Source of the DNA: Anaplasma capra
GTDB taxonomy: Bacteria; Pseudomonadota; Alphaproteobacteria; Rickettsiales; Anaplasmataceae
DNA length: 36,766 bases
Assembly (NCBI RefSeq): GCF_025628805.1
Contig: NZ_JAOTBG010000010.1
Location: 1 to 36,766 of the forward strand
Reading direction: 5' to 3'
The notes under the pieces were generated by a model. It was not told the origin of the DNA. It searched no databases and was given only the letters and a program-made list of their open reading frames with translations. The translations under genes and the position numbers were made by a program. Position 1 is the first letter of the stretch, and each line of letters begins with the position of its first letter. Positions 1 to 9,295 of this stretch are shown in pieces.

Positions 1-94
1 GAGGATGGGGGAGAGCCCAAATCATGATAGCAGCTGCGAGGAGTAATAAGTAATTGAAAGTAATTGGCCCTTGGATCTCAAACTTGAGTTGCAC
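1..94 (-). CDS. Possible partial CDS, N-terminus of a membrane protein (runs off left edge)
   Basis: A minus-strand reading frame starts at a GTG (92-94) and stays open to the window edge, giving 31 codons. The first residues read MQLKFEIQGP, followed by a hydrophobic run (YLLLLAAAIMIWAL) that looks like a membrane segment or signal anchor. A GAGG element lies just before the GTG. The frame begins 16 nt after the comF stop, so it could be the next gene of a dapE-comF operon. I do not recognise the protein. The piece is too short to exclude chance, and the call rests on start, spacing and hydrophobicity only. Confidence 0.33.
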   Translation of the reverse strand, partial: MQLKFEIQGPITFNYLLLLAAAIMIWALPHP

Positions 95-110
95 GTGCCT
101 CGCTTGGTGC

Positions 111-836
111 TTAAAGCAAGGTTTTGCCAAGCGTCAAAGCGCGTACTTCCAGAGCTCCTGCGCTTTTGAGGATGCTTGCACAAGCGGCAATGGTGGCTCC
201 TGTGGTTATTACGTCGTCTACGAGCGCTATCACCTTACCCTGTACTCTGTCCGTATTTGTGACCGCGAGCACTCCATGTACGTTCCTTTTCCTAACGTTG
301 GCAGGAAGATTGCGCTGGGGCGAAGTGTTTTTGAGCTTTTGTAGCACAAATACATCTGACGGTATCCCGCTGTACCTACCCACAGCTTGAGCCAATAATG
401 CAGCCTGATTGTACTTCCTGCGCAGTAGGCGCATTCTGTGCGTAGGTACGGGTACTATGAAGTCCACGCCCTCCAGCACAGTCTTACCCCTTTCAGACAT
501 CCAGCGTGCGTATTCTTTAACGTGAAATAGGTCATCGCAAAACTTTAATCGCAACACCATGTTTTTGCTACGCTCATCGTATGCAAACACGGAACTGATC
601 GCTGACACATGTGTGGGTCGGGACATGCATCCAAGACATGTGCTAGCGCGCTGCCTCACCACAGTTCCACAGACAACGCAAAAATCTTCCCACAAAAACC
701 TGATTGCCCGTGCACACGTGTCACACACAACATTTTCCTTTCTGATTATCGCTAGACAATTTGCACATACCCTCGGAAATAGTGCGTCAAAGGCCTTGCG
801 CGCCACGGTCCTAAGCAATGGAAAAGAACCTTCCAA
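111..836 (-). CDS. comF: ComF family protein (phosphoribosyltransferase-like)
   Basis: This 241-residue protein has the standard ComF plan. An N-terminal cysteine-rich zinc-binding part carries CxxC pairs (VCANC, VCDTC, CVVCG, CLGC within about residues 23-71). A type I phosphoribosyltransferase domain follows, with the PRPP loop [10 protein letters not shown] near residues 206-215 and the family motif [17 protein letters not shown] near 128-144. In competent bacteria ComF supports uptake or processing of transforming DNA; in intracellular alphaproteobacteria its role is unproven. The start overlaps the 3' end of dapE by 26 nt, which implies co-transcription and possible translational coupling. 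Length is normal for the family. The family call is confident, a competence role here is not. Confidence 0.9.
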   Translation of the reverse strand: MEGSFPLLRTVARKAFDALFPRVCANCLAIIRKENVVCDTCARAIRFLWEDFCVVCGTVVRQRASTCLGCMSRPTHVSAISSVFAYDERSKNMVLRLKFCDDLFHVKEYARWMSERGKTVLEGVDFIVPVPTHRMRLLRRKYNQAALLAQAVGRYSGIPSDVFVLQKLKNTSPQRNLPANVRKRNVHGVLAVTNTDRVQGKVIALVDDVITTGATIAACASILKSAGALEVRALTLGKTLL

Positions 837-1962
837 TGAACCTTTTATAGATTTCTGTAAGTGCTAGTATGTCAGCTACTGGGGCGTGCTCATTGGCCTT
901 GTGCGCAGTCTTGTGTGACAGGCCAAGCTCAACTGTTGGGCAGTGCTCATTGACGAAGCAAGCATCAGACACTCCTCCACACGTTCTAAGTTCGGCATCC
1001 AACCCGGTAATTTCCTTTATCACGGACAATAAAGTCCTAGTGCTGTCACATGGCTGATTGACAAATGCGCCGCGGAGACTCTTGTAAGAGAGCGTGTATT
1101 TGTCCGTAACTGACGAGCATATTGCATCTACATTCCGATACAGGGACTCTGCCGTGTGACAGTCATTAAACCTTATGGTGAATGCTGCATTTGCGGATGC
1201 TGGCGTAACGTTTTCCACACTATTGCCAACATCTACACTCGTTATTGCGCAGTTTGAAGGCGTGAAATGCTCTGAGCCGTCGTCTAGACGGGTGTCATTT
1301 ATTTTGCACAGAATGCGCAACAAGTCATTTATGGGGTTGTGTGTGAGATTAGGATACGCGACGTGGCCCTGCACTCCTCGACACAACAGCTTAAAGTTTA
1401 TAGAACCCCTTCGCCCTATGCTAATCGCGTCCCCTATACGCTCCCGGCTACTAGGTTCCCCCACAATGCAATAGTCTATCTCAATACCCTTGGACTTCAT
1501 CCAGCGCAAAACAGACTTTGTTCCATACTCACCGTGGCACCCTTCTTCATCGCCAGTAATAACAAAGCTTAAACATCCAGGTACTGAGTCAAATTGGGAG
1601 ACAGCAGATATGTACGCGCATATTGCAGCCTTCATGTCTACCGCCCCGCGCCCCCACAGGATGCCGTTCTCCACTTTGGGGGAAAACGGGTCAAAACGCC
1701 AAGCATTGCTTCCAGGGGGCACTACATCTGTATGGCCGGCGAAACAAAGGTTGGGGCGCCCCTCACCGCGCTGAGCGTAGAGGTTTTTTATCTCTATATC
1801 TCCATCTCCGAAGGATAAGATCTCACACACGAACCCTAAATTTGATAACAACTTGGCCAGAAATGGTATTGCTTCGCTTCTGTCGGGGGTCACGCTGGGG
1901 TAAGACATAAGCTCGCAAGCCAGCAGCACAGGGTCATTCAGTTCAACAGAGCACATGGGCAT
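811..1962 (-). CDS. dapE: Succinyl-diaminopimelate desuccinylase
   Basis: DapE is a di-zinc M20 hydrolase that cuts N-succinyl-L,L-diaminopimelate in the lysine/meso-DAP pathway, supplying DAP for peptidoglycan. Metal and catalytic motifs are visible: [11 protein letters not shown] (His77, Asp79), GRGAVDMKA (Asp109), TGDEEG (Glu139/Glu140) and a C-terminal [14 protein letters not shown] that carries the last metal-binding His. With the ATG at 1962 the protein has 383 residues, usual for DapE. The frame extends upstream to 2010 but that extension is not DapE-like, and an AAGG element sits about 9 nt before 1962; the ATG at 1956 is an alternative. It overlaps comF downstream. Together with murC in this window it argues for retained cell-wall precursor synthesis. 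Confidence 0.95.
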   Translation of the reverse strand: MPMCSVELNDPVLLACELMSYPSVTPDRSEAIPFLAKLLSNLGFVCEILSFGDGDIEIKNLYAQRGEGRPNLCFAGHTDVVPPGSNAWRFDPFSPKVENGILWGRGAVDMKAAICAYISAVSQFDSVPGCLSFVITGDEEGCHGEYGTKSVLRWMKSKGIEIDYCIVGEPSSRERIGDAISIGRRGSINFKLLCRGVQGHVAYPNLTHNPINDLLRILCKINDTRLDDGSEHFTPSNCAITSVDVGNSVENVTPASANAAFTIRFNDCHTAESLYRNVDAICSSVTDKYTLSYKSLRGAFVNQPCDSTRTLLSVIKEITGLDAELRTCGGVSDACFVNEHCPTVELGLSHKTAHKANEHAPVADILALTEIYKRFIGRFFSIA

Positions 1963-2190
1963 CACATAAAACCTTAAGAAAGAAACACTCCCCCTCCACC
2001 CTCGTATCACAGAAGGTGTGGTGCGTCAATACCAAGCACGTGGCGTTGATGGGTATACGGGAAAGTAATACCGCCGGTAGTACCGCATGGGATTATAAGC
2101 AAGCCTCACACGAAAGGCCCCAAAATTATCACCAGCAACCATCACTCTATAGCCCCAACATCTACGATGCGCGGTGTGCCAAGTTGGCGC

Positions 2191-3885
2191 TTACTCTTCG
2201 ATGTGTCCGTAATCTTCAGCCCTCAAAGCGTCCTGCAGCAACGCTATTGCATCTGTGCTGAATCCACTTATGCTCAAAGCTACTCCACCCAACTGTAAGC
2301 CAGTTTCGTACGTTTCGGGAATTAAATAATGAGCACCGAGCTTCCTGTAGGTTGCAGCGTTTGTCAGGTCAGGAATGCGCACCACTATTATTGTGTCACG
2401 GAAGTTATGCGCGACGAGAGATATTATCTTCCTTGTTGTGACGCTGTTATTGATCGCGATAATGATTGCCTTTGCCCGCGCAATTCCCATGGATGTCAGG
2501 GTCTCAAGTTTTGTGAGATCACCTAAATATACCGGGAATCCCTCTTCTCTGCCCGCAGTTACCACCACTGGCTGAATATCAGACGCAATGTAGTTTACAT
2601 GTTCCGCAGTCAGCACTTTCGCTACTATACGGCCTACCCTGCCAAACCCGACCACAATCACATGCTGATCAAGATCTTTGGTATCAAGCACCAACTCCTG
2701 TGATGAAAAGGCCGTCTTGTTTTTTTTGGTTAGCAACCCAGAGATCCAGCTTCCCAGAGAGACCAGAAGTGGCGTGAGTGCCATGGTCACCGTTGCTATC
2801 ATCATGAGCATCTGCGCCAGATCATACGACAGCACACCTTTCTCGGCTGCAAGACCAAACAAGATGAAAGCGAACTCTCCCCCCTGGCACAGCAATAACC
2901 CAGCGTGCATACCCACAGCAAGCTGGAATCCGAAAAACCTGCACAGTATGCAGATTATGGATGACTTTAGCAGGATGAGTGCGAAAGACAGCGCGAGAAT
3001 TAGGGGCAATTTGCTGATCAACAACCCCGTATCTGTGGACATGCCAACTGTCATGAAGAACAACCCCATGAGCAGTTTTTTAAACGGCAAAACCGCCTGC
3101 TCCACGTCGTATCTGTACTCGGTTTCTGCAACAAGCAACCCAGCAACGAATGCCCCGAGAGCCATGGACAAATTGAAGTTTTCTGTAACAAACGCTGCGC
3201 CTAACACTACTAGGAGCGTGGCTGCCATGAATGCTTCATTGCTTTTCACCATTGCTATGGTGCTGAACAACGGTCTAAGCAGGAGCCTCCCTGATATGAA
3301 GATCAGCGCGAAGGCTGCTGCGGCCTTTAACAATGCATGCAGAAGTGACGCAACTAAGCTGTCAGATTCCCCTGCAAGCAGCGGAAGCAGCACTATCAAT
3401 GGAATGACTGCAAAGTCCTGCAGCAACAGGATGGCGACGGACAGCCTGCCAACCTGGGTTGACTGCTGCCCCTTTTCGTGTAGCACCTGTAGGACAATCG
3501 CCGTAGAGGACATTGCCAAGGCTCCGCCTATGACCACAGAGCTCTCAGAACTCACACCGAAGACCCTGGCTATACACCAAATAAGTGTCGCCGTAACAAT
3601 GACCTGCAGTGTCCCGAACCCAAAGACGTGTAGCCGCATAGCGGCCAGTCTCTCAAAAGTTAGTTCGATTCCGATGAGAAATAGCAGGAATACTACGCCG
3701 AACTCACCAAGGCCGCTGATTACTGCAGATGACTCCACGAGCTGAAACCCATGCGACCCGATCGCTGCACCTGCGGCAAAATACCCCAACACTGGGCTGA
3801 CGCGCAGCTTCCAAAACGTAACAACCACGATTACTGCCGAGGAGAGCAGTAAAATAACATCTAATAGGTGGCTCGCATGGTTCAT
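2191..3885 (-). CDS. Monovalent cation:proton antiporter-2 family protein (KefB/KefC-like) with TrkA-N domain
   Basis: A 564-residue CPA2-type transporter. Residues 1 to about 380 are strongly hydrophobic with roughly a dozen membrane segments and the Na_H_Exchanger features GYFAAGAAIG, FLLFLIGIEL and LLQDFAVIPL. A charged linker (about 385-405) leads to a cytoplasmic TrkA-N/RCK domain from about 408, with the Rossmann motif GFGRVGRI at 413-420. Relatives exchange K+ or Na+ for protons and are gated by nucleotides or thiol conjugates bound to the RCK domain. The ion specificity cannot be read from the sequence. It starts 10 nt after the redoxin stop, so the two probably form an operon, which is interesting because Kef systems respond to electrophile and redox stress. 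Confidence 0.88.
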   Translation of the reverse strand: MNHASHLLDVILLLSSAVIVVVTFWKLRVSPVLGYFAAGAAIGSHGFQLVESSAVISGLGEFGVVFLLFLIGIELTFERLAAMRLHVFGFGTLQVIVTATLIWCIARVFGVSSESSVVIGGALAMSSTAIVLQVLHEKGQQSTQVGRLSVAILLLQDFAVIPLIVLLPLLAGESDSLVASLLHALLKAAAAFALIFISGRLLLRPLFSTIAMVKSNEAFMAATLLVVLGAAFVTENFNLSMALGAFVAGLLVAETEYRYDVEQAVLPFKKLLMGLFFMTVGMSTDTGLLISKLPLILALSFALILLKSSIICILCRFFGFQLAVGMHAGLLLCQGGEFAFILFGLAAEKGVLSYDLAQMLMMIATVTMALTPLLVSLGSWISGLLTKKNKTAFSSQELVLDTKDLDQHVIVVGFGRVGRIVAKVLTAEHVNYIASDIQPVVVTAGREEGFPVYLGDLTKLETLTSMGIARAKAIIIAINNSVTTRKIISLVAHNFRDTIIVVRIPDLTNAATYRKLGAHYLIPETYETGLQLGGVALSISGFSTDAIALLQDALRAEDYGHIEE

Positions 3886-3895
3886 GGATGCAGGC

Positions 3896-4459
3896 TCAAC
3901 CAGGACGCCACTTTATTGAGCAACCAATGCTGGGCACTTGGCCGCCTGGAGCTTTGCCGGTTTCCGCTACAAACCTGACTGCCTCAAACAACTCGCTTCT
4001 ACCATTAGGGTCAAGCTCCCAATCCCTATTAGGATCGTCAAACCGGCCCCTATAGCACAACTTCATGTCTTTATTAAAGCAGAAGAAATCAGGCGTGCAA
4101 ACCGCGCCATAGCTCTTTGCAACGGACTGGTCTTCATCAATAACATATGGAAACGGAAAGGCCAAATCCTGTGCCAGCTTTGCCATCTTATCGTAAGAGT
4201 CCTCCGGATACGCGTGCGTGTCATTGGGCATAATAGCCACAGCTCCCACACCAAAATCCTCAGCAAGAGACCTCACATCGCGTACCAGGTGCTTAATCAC
4301 TGCCTTCACATACGGGCAGTGGTTGCATATAAACATTACCAAAAAGGCGCTGCTGCCCTGGAAGCTGTCCAGCCCATAGTAGCCACCATCGGTAGACTTA
4401 AGACGGAAGTCGCGCGCGACGAAACCCGCGTCCAATTCCGGAGTAACCACTGCAGCCAT
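3896..4459 (-). CDS. Thioredoxin-fold redoxin (AhpC/TSA-like family)
   Basis: A 187-residue redoxin with the motif FICNHCPYVKAV; the CxxC cysteines are Cys45 and Cys48 when counted from the ATG at 4459. This CNHCPYVK signature is typical of a thioredoxin-family group often annotated as 'redoxin' or 'AhpC/TSA family'. A predicted role is thiol-disulfide exchange or peroxide reduction in the cytoplasm; no signal peptide is seen. The frame opens further upstream (4480), but a GGTGG element precedes the ATG at 4459 and the family N-terminus fits there. It lies 10 nt upstream of the Kef-type antiporter, a context consistent with redox control, though this link is an inference. Confidence 0.85.
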   Translation of the reverse strand: MAAVVTPELDAGFVARDFRLKSTDGGYYGLDSFQGSSAFLVMFICNHCPYVKAVIKHLVRDVRSLAEDFGVGAVAIMPNDTHAYPEDSYDKMAKLAQDLAFPFPYVIDEDQSVAKSYGAVCTPDFFCFNKDMKLCYRGRFDDPNRDWELDPNGRSELFEAVRFVAETGKAPGGQVPSIGCSIKWRPG

Positions 4460-4558
4460 CTGGCACCCACCAAAGAGCACATAACGGCTTGAATTCTAAA
4501 CTGCATGCCGCTGAAAAGTCAAACAGTTTTGTCTGTGGTCCCGTATTGTAGTTGCGGA

Positions 4559-4732
4559 GTGGTGCGCAATTTGGCAAGCGCTCGGTTGTGTTTTTGTGCA
4601 TTAGTTCTGGGTATTGGTTGCAGTTTGCCCGGCTGTTCCGCATCCAGCATTGGCATGTGGCTGCTACTGAAACGGTCGCACTACTACCATGACCACTATG
4701 GCACAGATCAGTGCAGTGATCACTTCGTTTAG
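4559..4732 (+). CDS. Possible small lipoprotein, overlapping the hemJ 3' end on the other strand
   Basis: A short plus-strand frame starting at GTG 4559 or 4562 (or ATG 4505) encodes about 57 residues. It begins with basic residues, then a hydrophobic core LCFCALVLGIGC and SLPGC, which resembles a type II signal peptide with an LPGC lipobox. The tail is His/Tyr-rich (HYYHDHYG) and overlaps the last 69 nt of hemJ antisense, so its composition there is dictated by hemJ. No strong ribosome site is visible. It could be a real entericidin-like lipoprotein or a coincidence. Confidence 0.22.
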   Translation: MVRNLASARLCFCALVLGIGCSLPGCSASSIGMWLLLKRSHYYHDHYGTDQCSDHFV

Positions 4733-5110
4733 CACTCTAAAATATGCGGAAGAACGCTTACGCACATTTCGTCTGAAATCTCTACCGTGCTTAGCCAGCA
4801 TGGCGTGCACTACCAGCATGGTGAGGACCAGTAGGAACTTTATTTTGAACCAGAGAAATATGTAATATTTTTCCGCAACCGCTAACAGCAACCCAGTTGC
4901 AACAGTGAATAGCATTGCAGGGTTTACAATATAAAGCAGTAGGCGGCGTTCCATCAGAGATAACATTGTGCTGCTTTCAGAGCCATGACTCACTCCTGAG
5001 TGGTAGACGTACAGCCTGGGCAGGTACAGCATGCCTGCCATCCAGGAAATGACTGAGATAACATGTAGCGCTTCTATCCAACGGTGATACTCGTAAACCC
5101 ACGTAGGCAC
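4664..5110 (-). CDS. hemJ: Protoporphyrinogen oxidase HemJ (CopD/UPF0093-like membrane protein)
   Basis: HemJ oxidises protoporphyrinogen IX to protoporphyrin IX in the penultimate haem step and is the common form in alphaproteobacteria. The protein shows the HemJ core WIEALHVISVISWMAGMLYLPRLYVYH, with the conserved His in the first membrane segment, then further segments (about VNPAMLFTVATGLLLAV and FLLVLTMLVVHAMLAKHGRDF). The frame is open up to 5284, but the extra ~58 residues are not HemJ-like. The GTG at 5110 gives 148 residues, the normal family length, and places the first membrane helix correctly, although no strong ribosome site precedes it. The gene follows pdhB on the same strand. 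Confidence 0.85.
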   Translation of the reverse strand: MPTWVYEYHRWIEALHVISVISWMAGMLYLPRLYVYHSGVSHGSESSTMLSLMERRLLLYIVNPAMLFTVATGLLLAVAEKYYIFLWFKIKFLLVLTMLVVHAMLAKHGRDFRRNVRKRSSAYFRVLNEVITALICAIVVMVVVRPFQ

Positions 5111-5258
5111 AGCCTGTACTGGAATAGTGAAACTTCTGCATTGTAGCGCGCAATCCCTGCCTGCACAATACATGACACGCCCCACTACCCACATTTTCCA
5201 CGTTCTAGCGTGAGCGGCATTCAGCCCAAACTTGCTAATCATGCCTGGTGTAGACTGG

Positions 5259-6254
5259 CTACACCTTGCGGTAGCAGACCTCATGCGCTGCGCTTACTAT
5301 ATCGCCTATCTGCGGAAGCGCCAGGGTTTCTAGGTTAGATGCGTATGGCAGAGGAACCTCCTTGCCAGCCACTCGCAACACCGGAGCATCAAGATCATCA
5401 AATGCAAACTCGGTCACAAATGCTGCGATCTCCGCACCAACTCCGTGGGATGGCCACCCCTCCTCCACGGTTACCAGCCTGTTAGTTTTTCGTACCGACT
5501 GCAAAATAGTTTCCTTATCCAAAGGGCGTATAGTACGCAGGTCAATGACCTCTGCACTTATCCCGTCACCCATTAGCGTGTCAGCTGCCTCCAGTGCGTA
5601 CTGTAACTGCAGTGAAAACGCTAAAATAGTCAAGTCTGACCCTTCACGCACTACCGATGCTTTGCCTATCTTAACTAAATAATCAGGATCTAGTTCTTCA
5701 TCTGAAATCTCGTGCTGATGCCCGTACGCAATTTCGTTTTCCAGGAAGATCACAGGATCAGGGTCCCTGATTGCGGACTTGAGCATGCCCTTGCAATCAG
5801 CAGCAAAATACGGGGCGACCACCTTGATGCCGGGGATGTGCGCATACCATGACGCATAGCATTGGGAGTGCTGTGCCGCGACCCCTGCAGCCGCACCATT
5901 AGGCCCACGGAACACAATAGGACAACCAAGCTGTCCCCCAGACATGTAATTCGTCTTTGCTGCAGAATTCACTATTTGGTCCATTGCCTGCATGGAGAAG
6001 TTGAAGCTCATAAACTCCACAATTGGCTTCAAGCCGCGAAACGCAGCTCCCACTGCAATGCCAGTAAACGCGTGCTCGCTGATAGGTGTGTCCACCACCC
6101 TGTTGGGACCAAATTTCTCCAGAAGTCCTTGGCTAACCTTATACGCTCCCTGATATTCTCCGACTTCTTCTCCTATGAGGAACACGCTAGGGTCGCGCTC
6201 CATTTCTTCTTCCATTGCCCGACGCAATGCCTCTCTTACGGTGATCAGCGCCAT
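5259..6254 (-). CDS. pdhB: Pyruvate dehydrogenase E1 component, beta subunit
   Basis: This 331-residue protein is the E1-beta chain that with E1-alpha decarboxylates pyruvate on thiamine diphosphate and passes the acetyl group to E2. Diagnostic stretches are [17 protein letters not shown] (about 28-44), [17 protein letters not shown] (Glu60 is the expected ThDP-activating Glu), [14 protein letters not shown] and [12 protein letters not shown] chose the ATG at 6254 because an AGGGGG ribosome site precedes it and homologues start with the [10 protein letters not shown]-type sequence; a GTG at 6275 is upstream in frame. The E1-alpha partner is not adjacent, so the complex genes are dispersed. 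Confidence 0.96.
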   Translation of the reverse strand: MALITVREALRRAMEEEMERDPSVFLIGEEVGEYQGAYKVSQGLLEKFGPNRVVDTPISEHAFTGIAVGAAFRGLKPIVEFMSFNFSMQAMDQIVNSAAKTNYMSGGQLGCPIVFRGPNGAAAGVAAQHSQCYASWYAHIPGIKVVAPYFAADCKGMLKSAIRDPDPVIFLENEIAYGHQHEISDEELDPDYLVKIGKASVVREGSDLTILAFSLQLQYALEAADTLMGDGISAEVIDLRTIRPLDKETILQSVRKTNRLVTVEEGWPSHGVGAEIAAFVTEFAFDDLDAPVLRVAGKEVPLPYASNLETLALPQIGDIVSAAHEVCYRKV

Positions 6255-6343
6255 ATGCCCCCTGGAGTGCAACACGGCACATCTTATTCACAAAGCACAA
6301 GTAGTGCAAACAGTTTAGTGTTTGTAGGGCGCCCTTGGGAACT

Positions 6344-8980
6344 TCAGACACGCCCCGCCACCTGCCCGGTACCGGGTTCGGCTTGCAGTACAGGAGATAA
6401 TTCTTGAAGCGTTTCAGGATTGTTGCGTAGCAAGCGTTCCACAACTAACGAGGCGATCAATGCCAGAACTACTGTGCACGACAACCCTGCCGCAATTGCA
6501 ATATCACAGCTTACTACATAAGTATCGGCAAGCATGTACCTTATTGCACCCACATAGAGGGCAGCAACCATAGCCGCAGCCAGTAGGGATGCTATTAGTA
6601 TCTTACATGACATGCTAGATGGAAATTCTTTGCATATATCCCGCATGCAGGAACCTATAGGCGCATTTTCTTCCATTGCAGGGGCTGCCGCTTCCGGCGC
6701 TTGTGATGGTGCATACCGAGCGTGCGCGGCGCCTTCACCCATGATATGCTGTAGTCCCGGTTGGATGTATTCCTCTAACTCGGATTCCTGCATCTCGTCT
6801 GCAGGGGCGCGCTCTTCAGATGCCCCCGCTAATCCATCTGCATCTGTTGCGAGCCCGCTATGCTGGGCCACAAATAGGCCAGTAAAGCGCTGCATTACTG
6901 ATGAAAACTTGCTCCATGCGCTGCTTTGTTGTTCTGTGAGAGCAACACTAGTCTCGGGTGATGGTTCAGTTTTGCGTAGGCTGCACCGTGACTGCATGCC
7001 AATGCCAATTTTGGACTGTGCCACCGGGCGCAGTGGAGACAAGGCGCTCTCTCTGCTTTCATCCCCAGATTCCGCATTTGCAACATCACTGGTTGCCCGT
7101 GTGCGGAAGCTTACATGTAACGTGGGATCTGAACGCGTTTTGTGTAATGGGGTCTCTTGACCATCGCCGCCATGGTGGAGCGCGGGGTGGCCGCTCTGTG
7201 CTCCGTAGCGCCGAGTTATGACCGCAACTTTTTCCCCTGTTGCTGGTGGAAGCGCCGTATCAATGCCACCAGACATGTGCCTGGGTCGTCTACTAGGAAC
7301 TATAGCATCTATACCACGAACTTGCTGGGCACTACGCGGCGCCTTTTCTTCAACAAATATTACGCATTCAACCAGCGAGTTGAGCGCCGCACTAGTGGCG
7401 CGTGCTGCCGAGAAGACTTCGCCCACTGCGCACATGAACTCCGACTGATTTTCCACAACACTAAACACAAACTGTAGTTCTTCCTCAACTTGCCTAACAG
7501 ATGTAGATGCTGGATGCCGCTCACTATGTATGCGTTCCAGCATTTTGAACTGGGGCACCCCCAAATGAGGGGTATGTTGTTTTTGTTGGACTTGGAAGAG
7601 CACCCCCGCTGACACCACTAACTCTCTGCCACAAAACTGTTTGCATGACGACATTAAGCAAATGTACCTAGCCAGATGCGCTACTGATTGCCTCGAACCG
7701 CAATCGCTTTTTATTACTGCAAGCCTGTAGTGCCCGTTGACGGCGCCGGTTGCACCGCACTCCGGCACTGCGTGATGTCGCGCTAGGTCTCCACTTACTC
7801 GTGTCCTTGCATCTAGAGCCAGGTGATAGGGAAATATTTCCGGGAGCTCACTCATGCACTTGAGGTCTTCACGCACCCTGTGCAGGGACACAATGCCCAT
7901 GCGAGTTACCTTTCCTGTTATGGGAAATGTACAACTTCCCAAGTTTGATGCGTGTTTCCCGTAGGTAAAAACGCATCCCGCAATTATGGGTTTACCAGCG
8001 CCGTCAAGCGACCAAGGCTTTTTTTGATCGTAAAAAATTGCGCAAGTTGCTCCCAGGTTGTGCGGCGAAAATTTCCATTTACCGCCTTCGCTCGACGCAG
8101 CCTGTTGACGCTCTGAGTGGTTTTGAGTGGTCAGCAAATGGCGGCAAAGCTGCAGTGCCTGGCTTGCTTTCAGCATGGAGCGCCAAGCTTGGATGTTTTC
8201 CCGCACAAACTTGCTGTGGCTATCTGTAAGGAAATTGCCATGTATTTCCACTCGCAGCGTAACCTGGCGCACTTCTGCATTTTCCCTGAGTAGCCTGGAA
8301 ACCTCGTACATTATGGCGTTGCCAGGTATGAGTGAGAACCTACAGCACCCATTACTAGCTGCCTCGTACAGAATGTGAGGGTTGAGGTCACGCCCATGGT
8401 ACTTGCCTTGAATGCAGGCCCCCAAAGAAAGTCCCAACATTGTTCCAATAACTTCACGGTGGGCACCAGGTTCTGTTTCGCTCAGCGTGTGCAACAGGAA
8501 TATTGGAAGGACATACATGTTACAAAAGTTGCACAGTGTATAGGTGGCGCGACGCGAGAACATGTCCATGGCTTCCCCAGGATTTGCGGTAATGGAGAAA
8601 GTCATCACTGCCCGCTTGTCTCCGCGCACGTCTTCAGCTACATGTCCAGTAACGCAAACGGGCGGAATAATGGAATGTTGTGTGGTGTGATGTGCATCTT
8701 CTTGGTGCTCGGGCTCCCTAAGCAACGGAACGGAAGTTTCCTGTGCCCGCGGAGATGACAAGAACATAAGCAAGGATGAGACTACCGGTATGCGATTTAT
8801 GGCATCAATTTTGGCCCATGTTGATGCACCCCCACTCTGGAGGTCAAGCGCTTTTACACAATGGACGTGGCTGTGCATGGGATTCCGGTGTCCTGATTCC
8901 GCAGTTGTCGTACCAAGGCTTGAGGGAGTGCCAGGGTTGTCCCCCGGAAAACGCGAATGCGCGCTAGGTTTACGTGGCAT
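6344..8980 (-). CDS. Large hypothetical protein with C-terminal paired membrane segments
   Basis: I do not recognise this 878-residue protein. The N-terminal ~560 residues show mixed composition with many Cys and His and no motif I can name. Residues of about 590-790 are low-complexity, charged and Ser/Ala/Glu-rich, suggesting disorder. Two hydrophobic helices close the protein (about 792-815 and 822-847), separated by only a few residues and followed by a ~31-residue tail. There is no N-terminal signal peptide. The layout of a long soluble part plus a membrane hairpin is seen in host-vacuole membrane proteins of intracellular bacteria, so a secreted or membrane-associated effector role is possible but is inference. 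No clear ribosome site supports ATG 8980; ATG 8878 is an alternative. The uninterrupted frame over 2.6 kb supports that it is real. Confidence 0.8.
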   Translation of the reverse strand: MPRKPSAHSRFPGDNPGTPSSLGTTTAESGHRNPMHSHVHCVKALDLQSGGASTWAKIDAINRIPVVSSLLMFLSSPRAQETSVPLLREPEHQEDAHHTTQHSIIPPVCVTGHVAEDVRGDKRAVMTFSITANPGEAMDMFSRRATYTLCNFCNMYVLPIFLLHTLSETEPGAHREVIGTMLGLSLGACIQGKYHGRDLNPHILYEAASNGCCRFSLIPGNAIMYEVSRLLRENAEVRQVTLRVEIHGNFLTDSHSKFVRENIQAWRSMLKASQALQLCRHLLTTQNHSERQQAASSEGGKWKFSPHNLGATCAIFYDQKKPWSLDGAGKPIIAGCVFTYGKHASNLGSCTFPITGKVTRMGIVSLHRVREDLKCMSELPEIFPYHLALDARTRVSGDLARHHAVPECGATGAVNGHYRLAVIKSDCGSRQSVAHLARYICLMSSCKQFCGRELVVSAGVLFQVQQKQHTPHLGVPQFKMLERIHSERHPASTSVRQVEEELQFVFSVVENQSEFMCAVGEVFSAARATSAALNSLVECVIFVEEKAPRSAQQVRGIDAIVPSRRPRHMSGGIDTALPPATGEKVAVITRRYGAQSGHPALHHGGDGQETPLHKTRSDPTLHVSFRTRATSDVANAESGDESRESALSPLRPVAQSKIGIGMQSRCSLRKTEPSPETSVALTEQQSSAWSKFSSVMQRFTGLFVAQHSGLATDADGLAGASEERAPADEMQESELEEYIQPGLQHIMGEGAAHARYAPSQAPEAAAPAMEENAPIGSCMRDICKEFPSSMSCKILIASLLAAAMVAALYVGAIRYMLADTYVVSCDIAIAAGLSCTVVLALIASLVVERLLRNNPETLQELSPVLQAEPGTGQVAGRV

Positions 8981-9295
8981 AACAACTCGAAAAGTTGGGG
9001 AATCAGTCTTTAGTTAGAACTCCTACGTCGGAACATACAACACATTTAATTTTCTGTAAACCGAAGCGCACTTATGCCTCGAGAAATGCCCCACTGTACG
9101 GAGCTTAAATTCGAGCCCCCTAAGCAGTGTCTACTGAGATTGTACGTAGAGAAACCATTACTCCTGCCTTGTTGTAGGCCAGGAACCATAGGGGCTGACG
9201 TGCCATGTGGTTTGCATACTTGTTTGCCGCTGTAGCCGCGAGCCAGTAACCACCATGACCGTACTGTTGCGTTGGGGCGCATCACGCGGCAAGCG
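8981..9295. other. Intergenic stretch without a convincing gene
   Basis: This 315-nt gap lies upstream of the large minus-strand gene and downstream of tRNA-Leu. A small stem (AACT/AGTT) sits at about 8983-8996. Minus-strand frames that cross it also run through the tRNA and show no protein-like composition. It probably carries the promoter for the large hypothetical gene, but I could not identify convincing -35/-10 boxes. Confidence 0.5.

Noticed and set aside
2678-3745. A 355-codon plus-strand open frame
   Set aside because: It is the antisense shadow of the antiporter gene, whose membrane and TrkA-N motifs are clear. The plus-strand product is Ser/Asn/Met-rich without domain signs.
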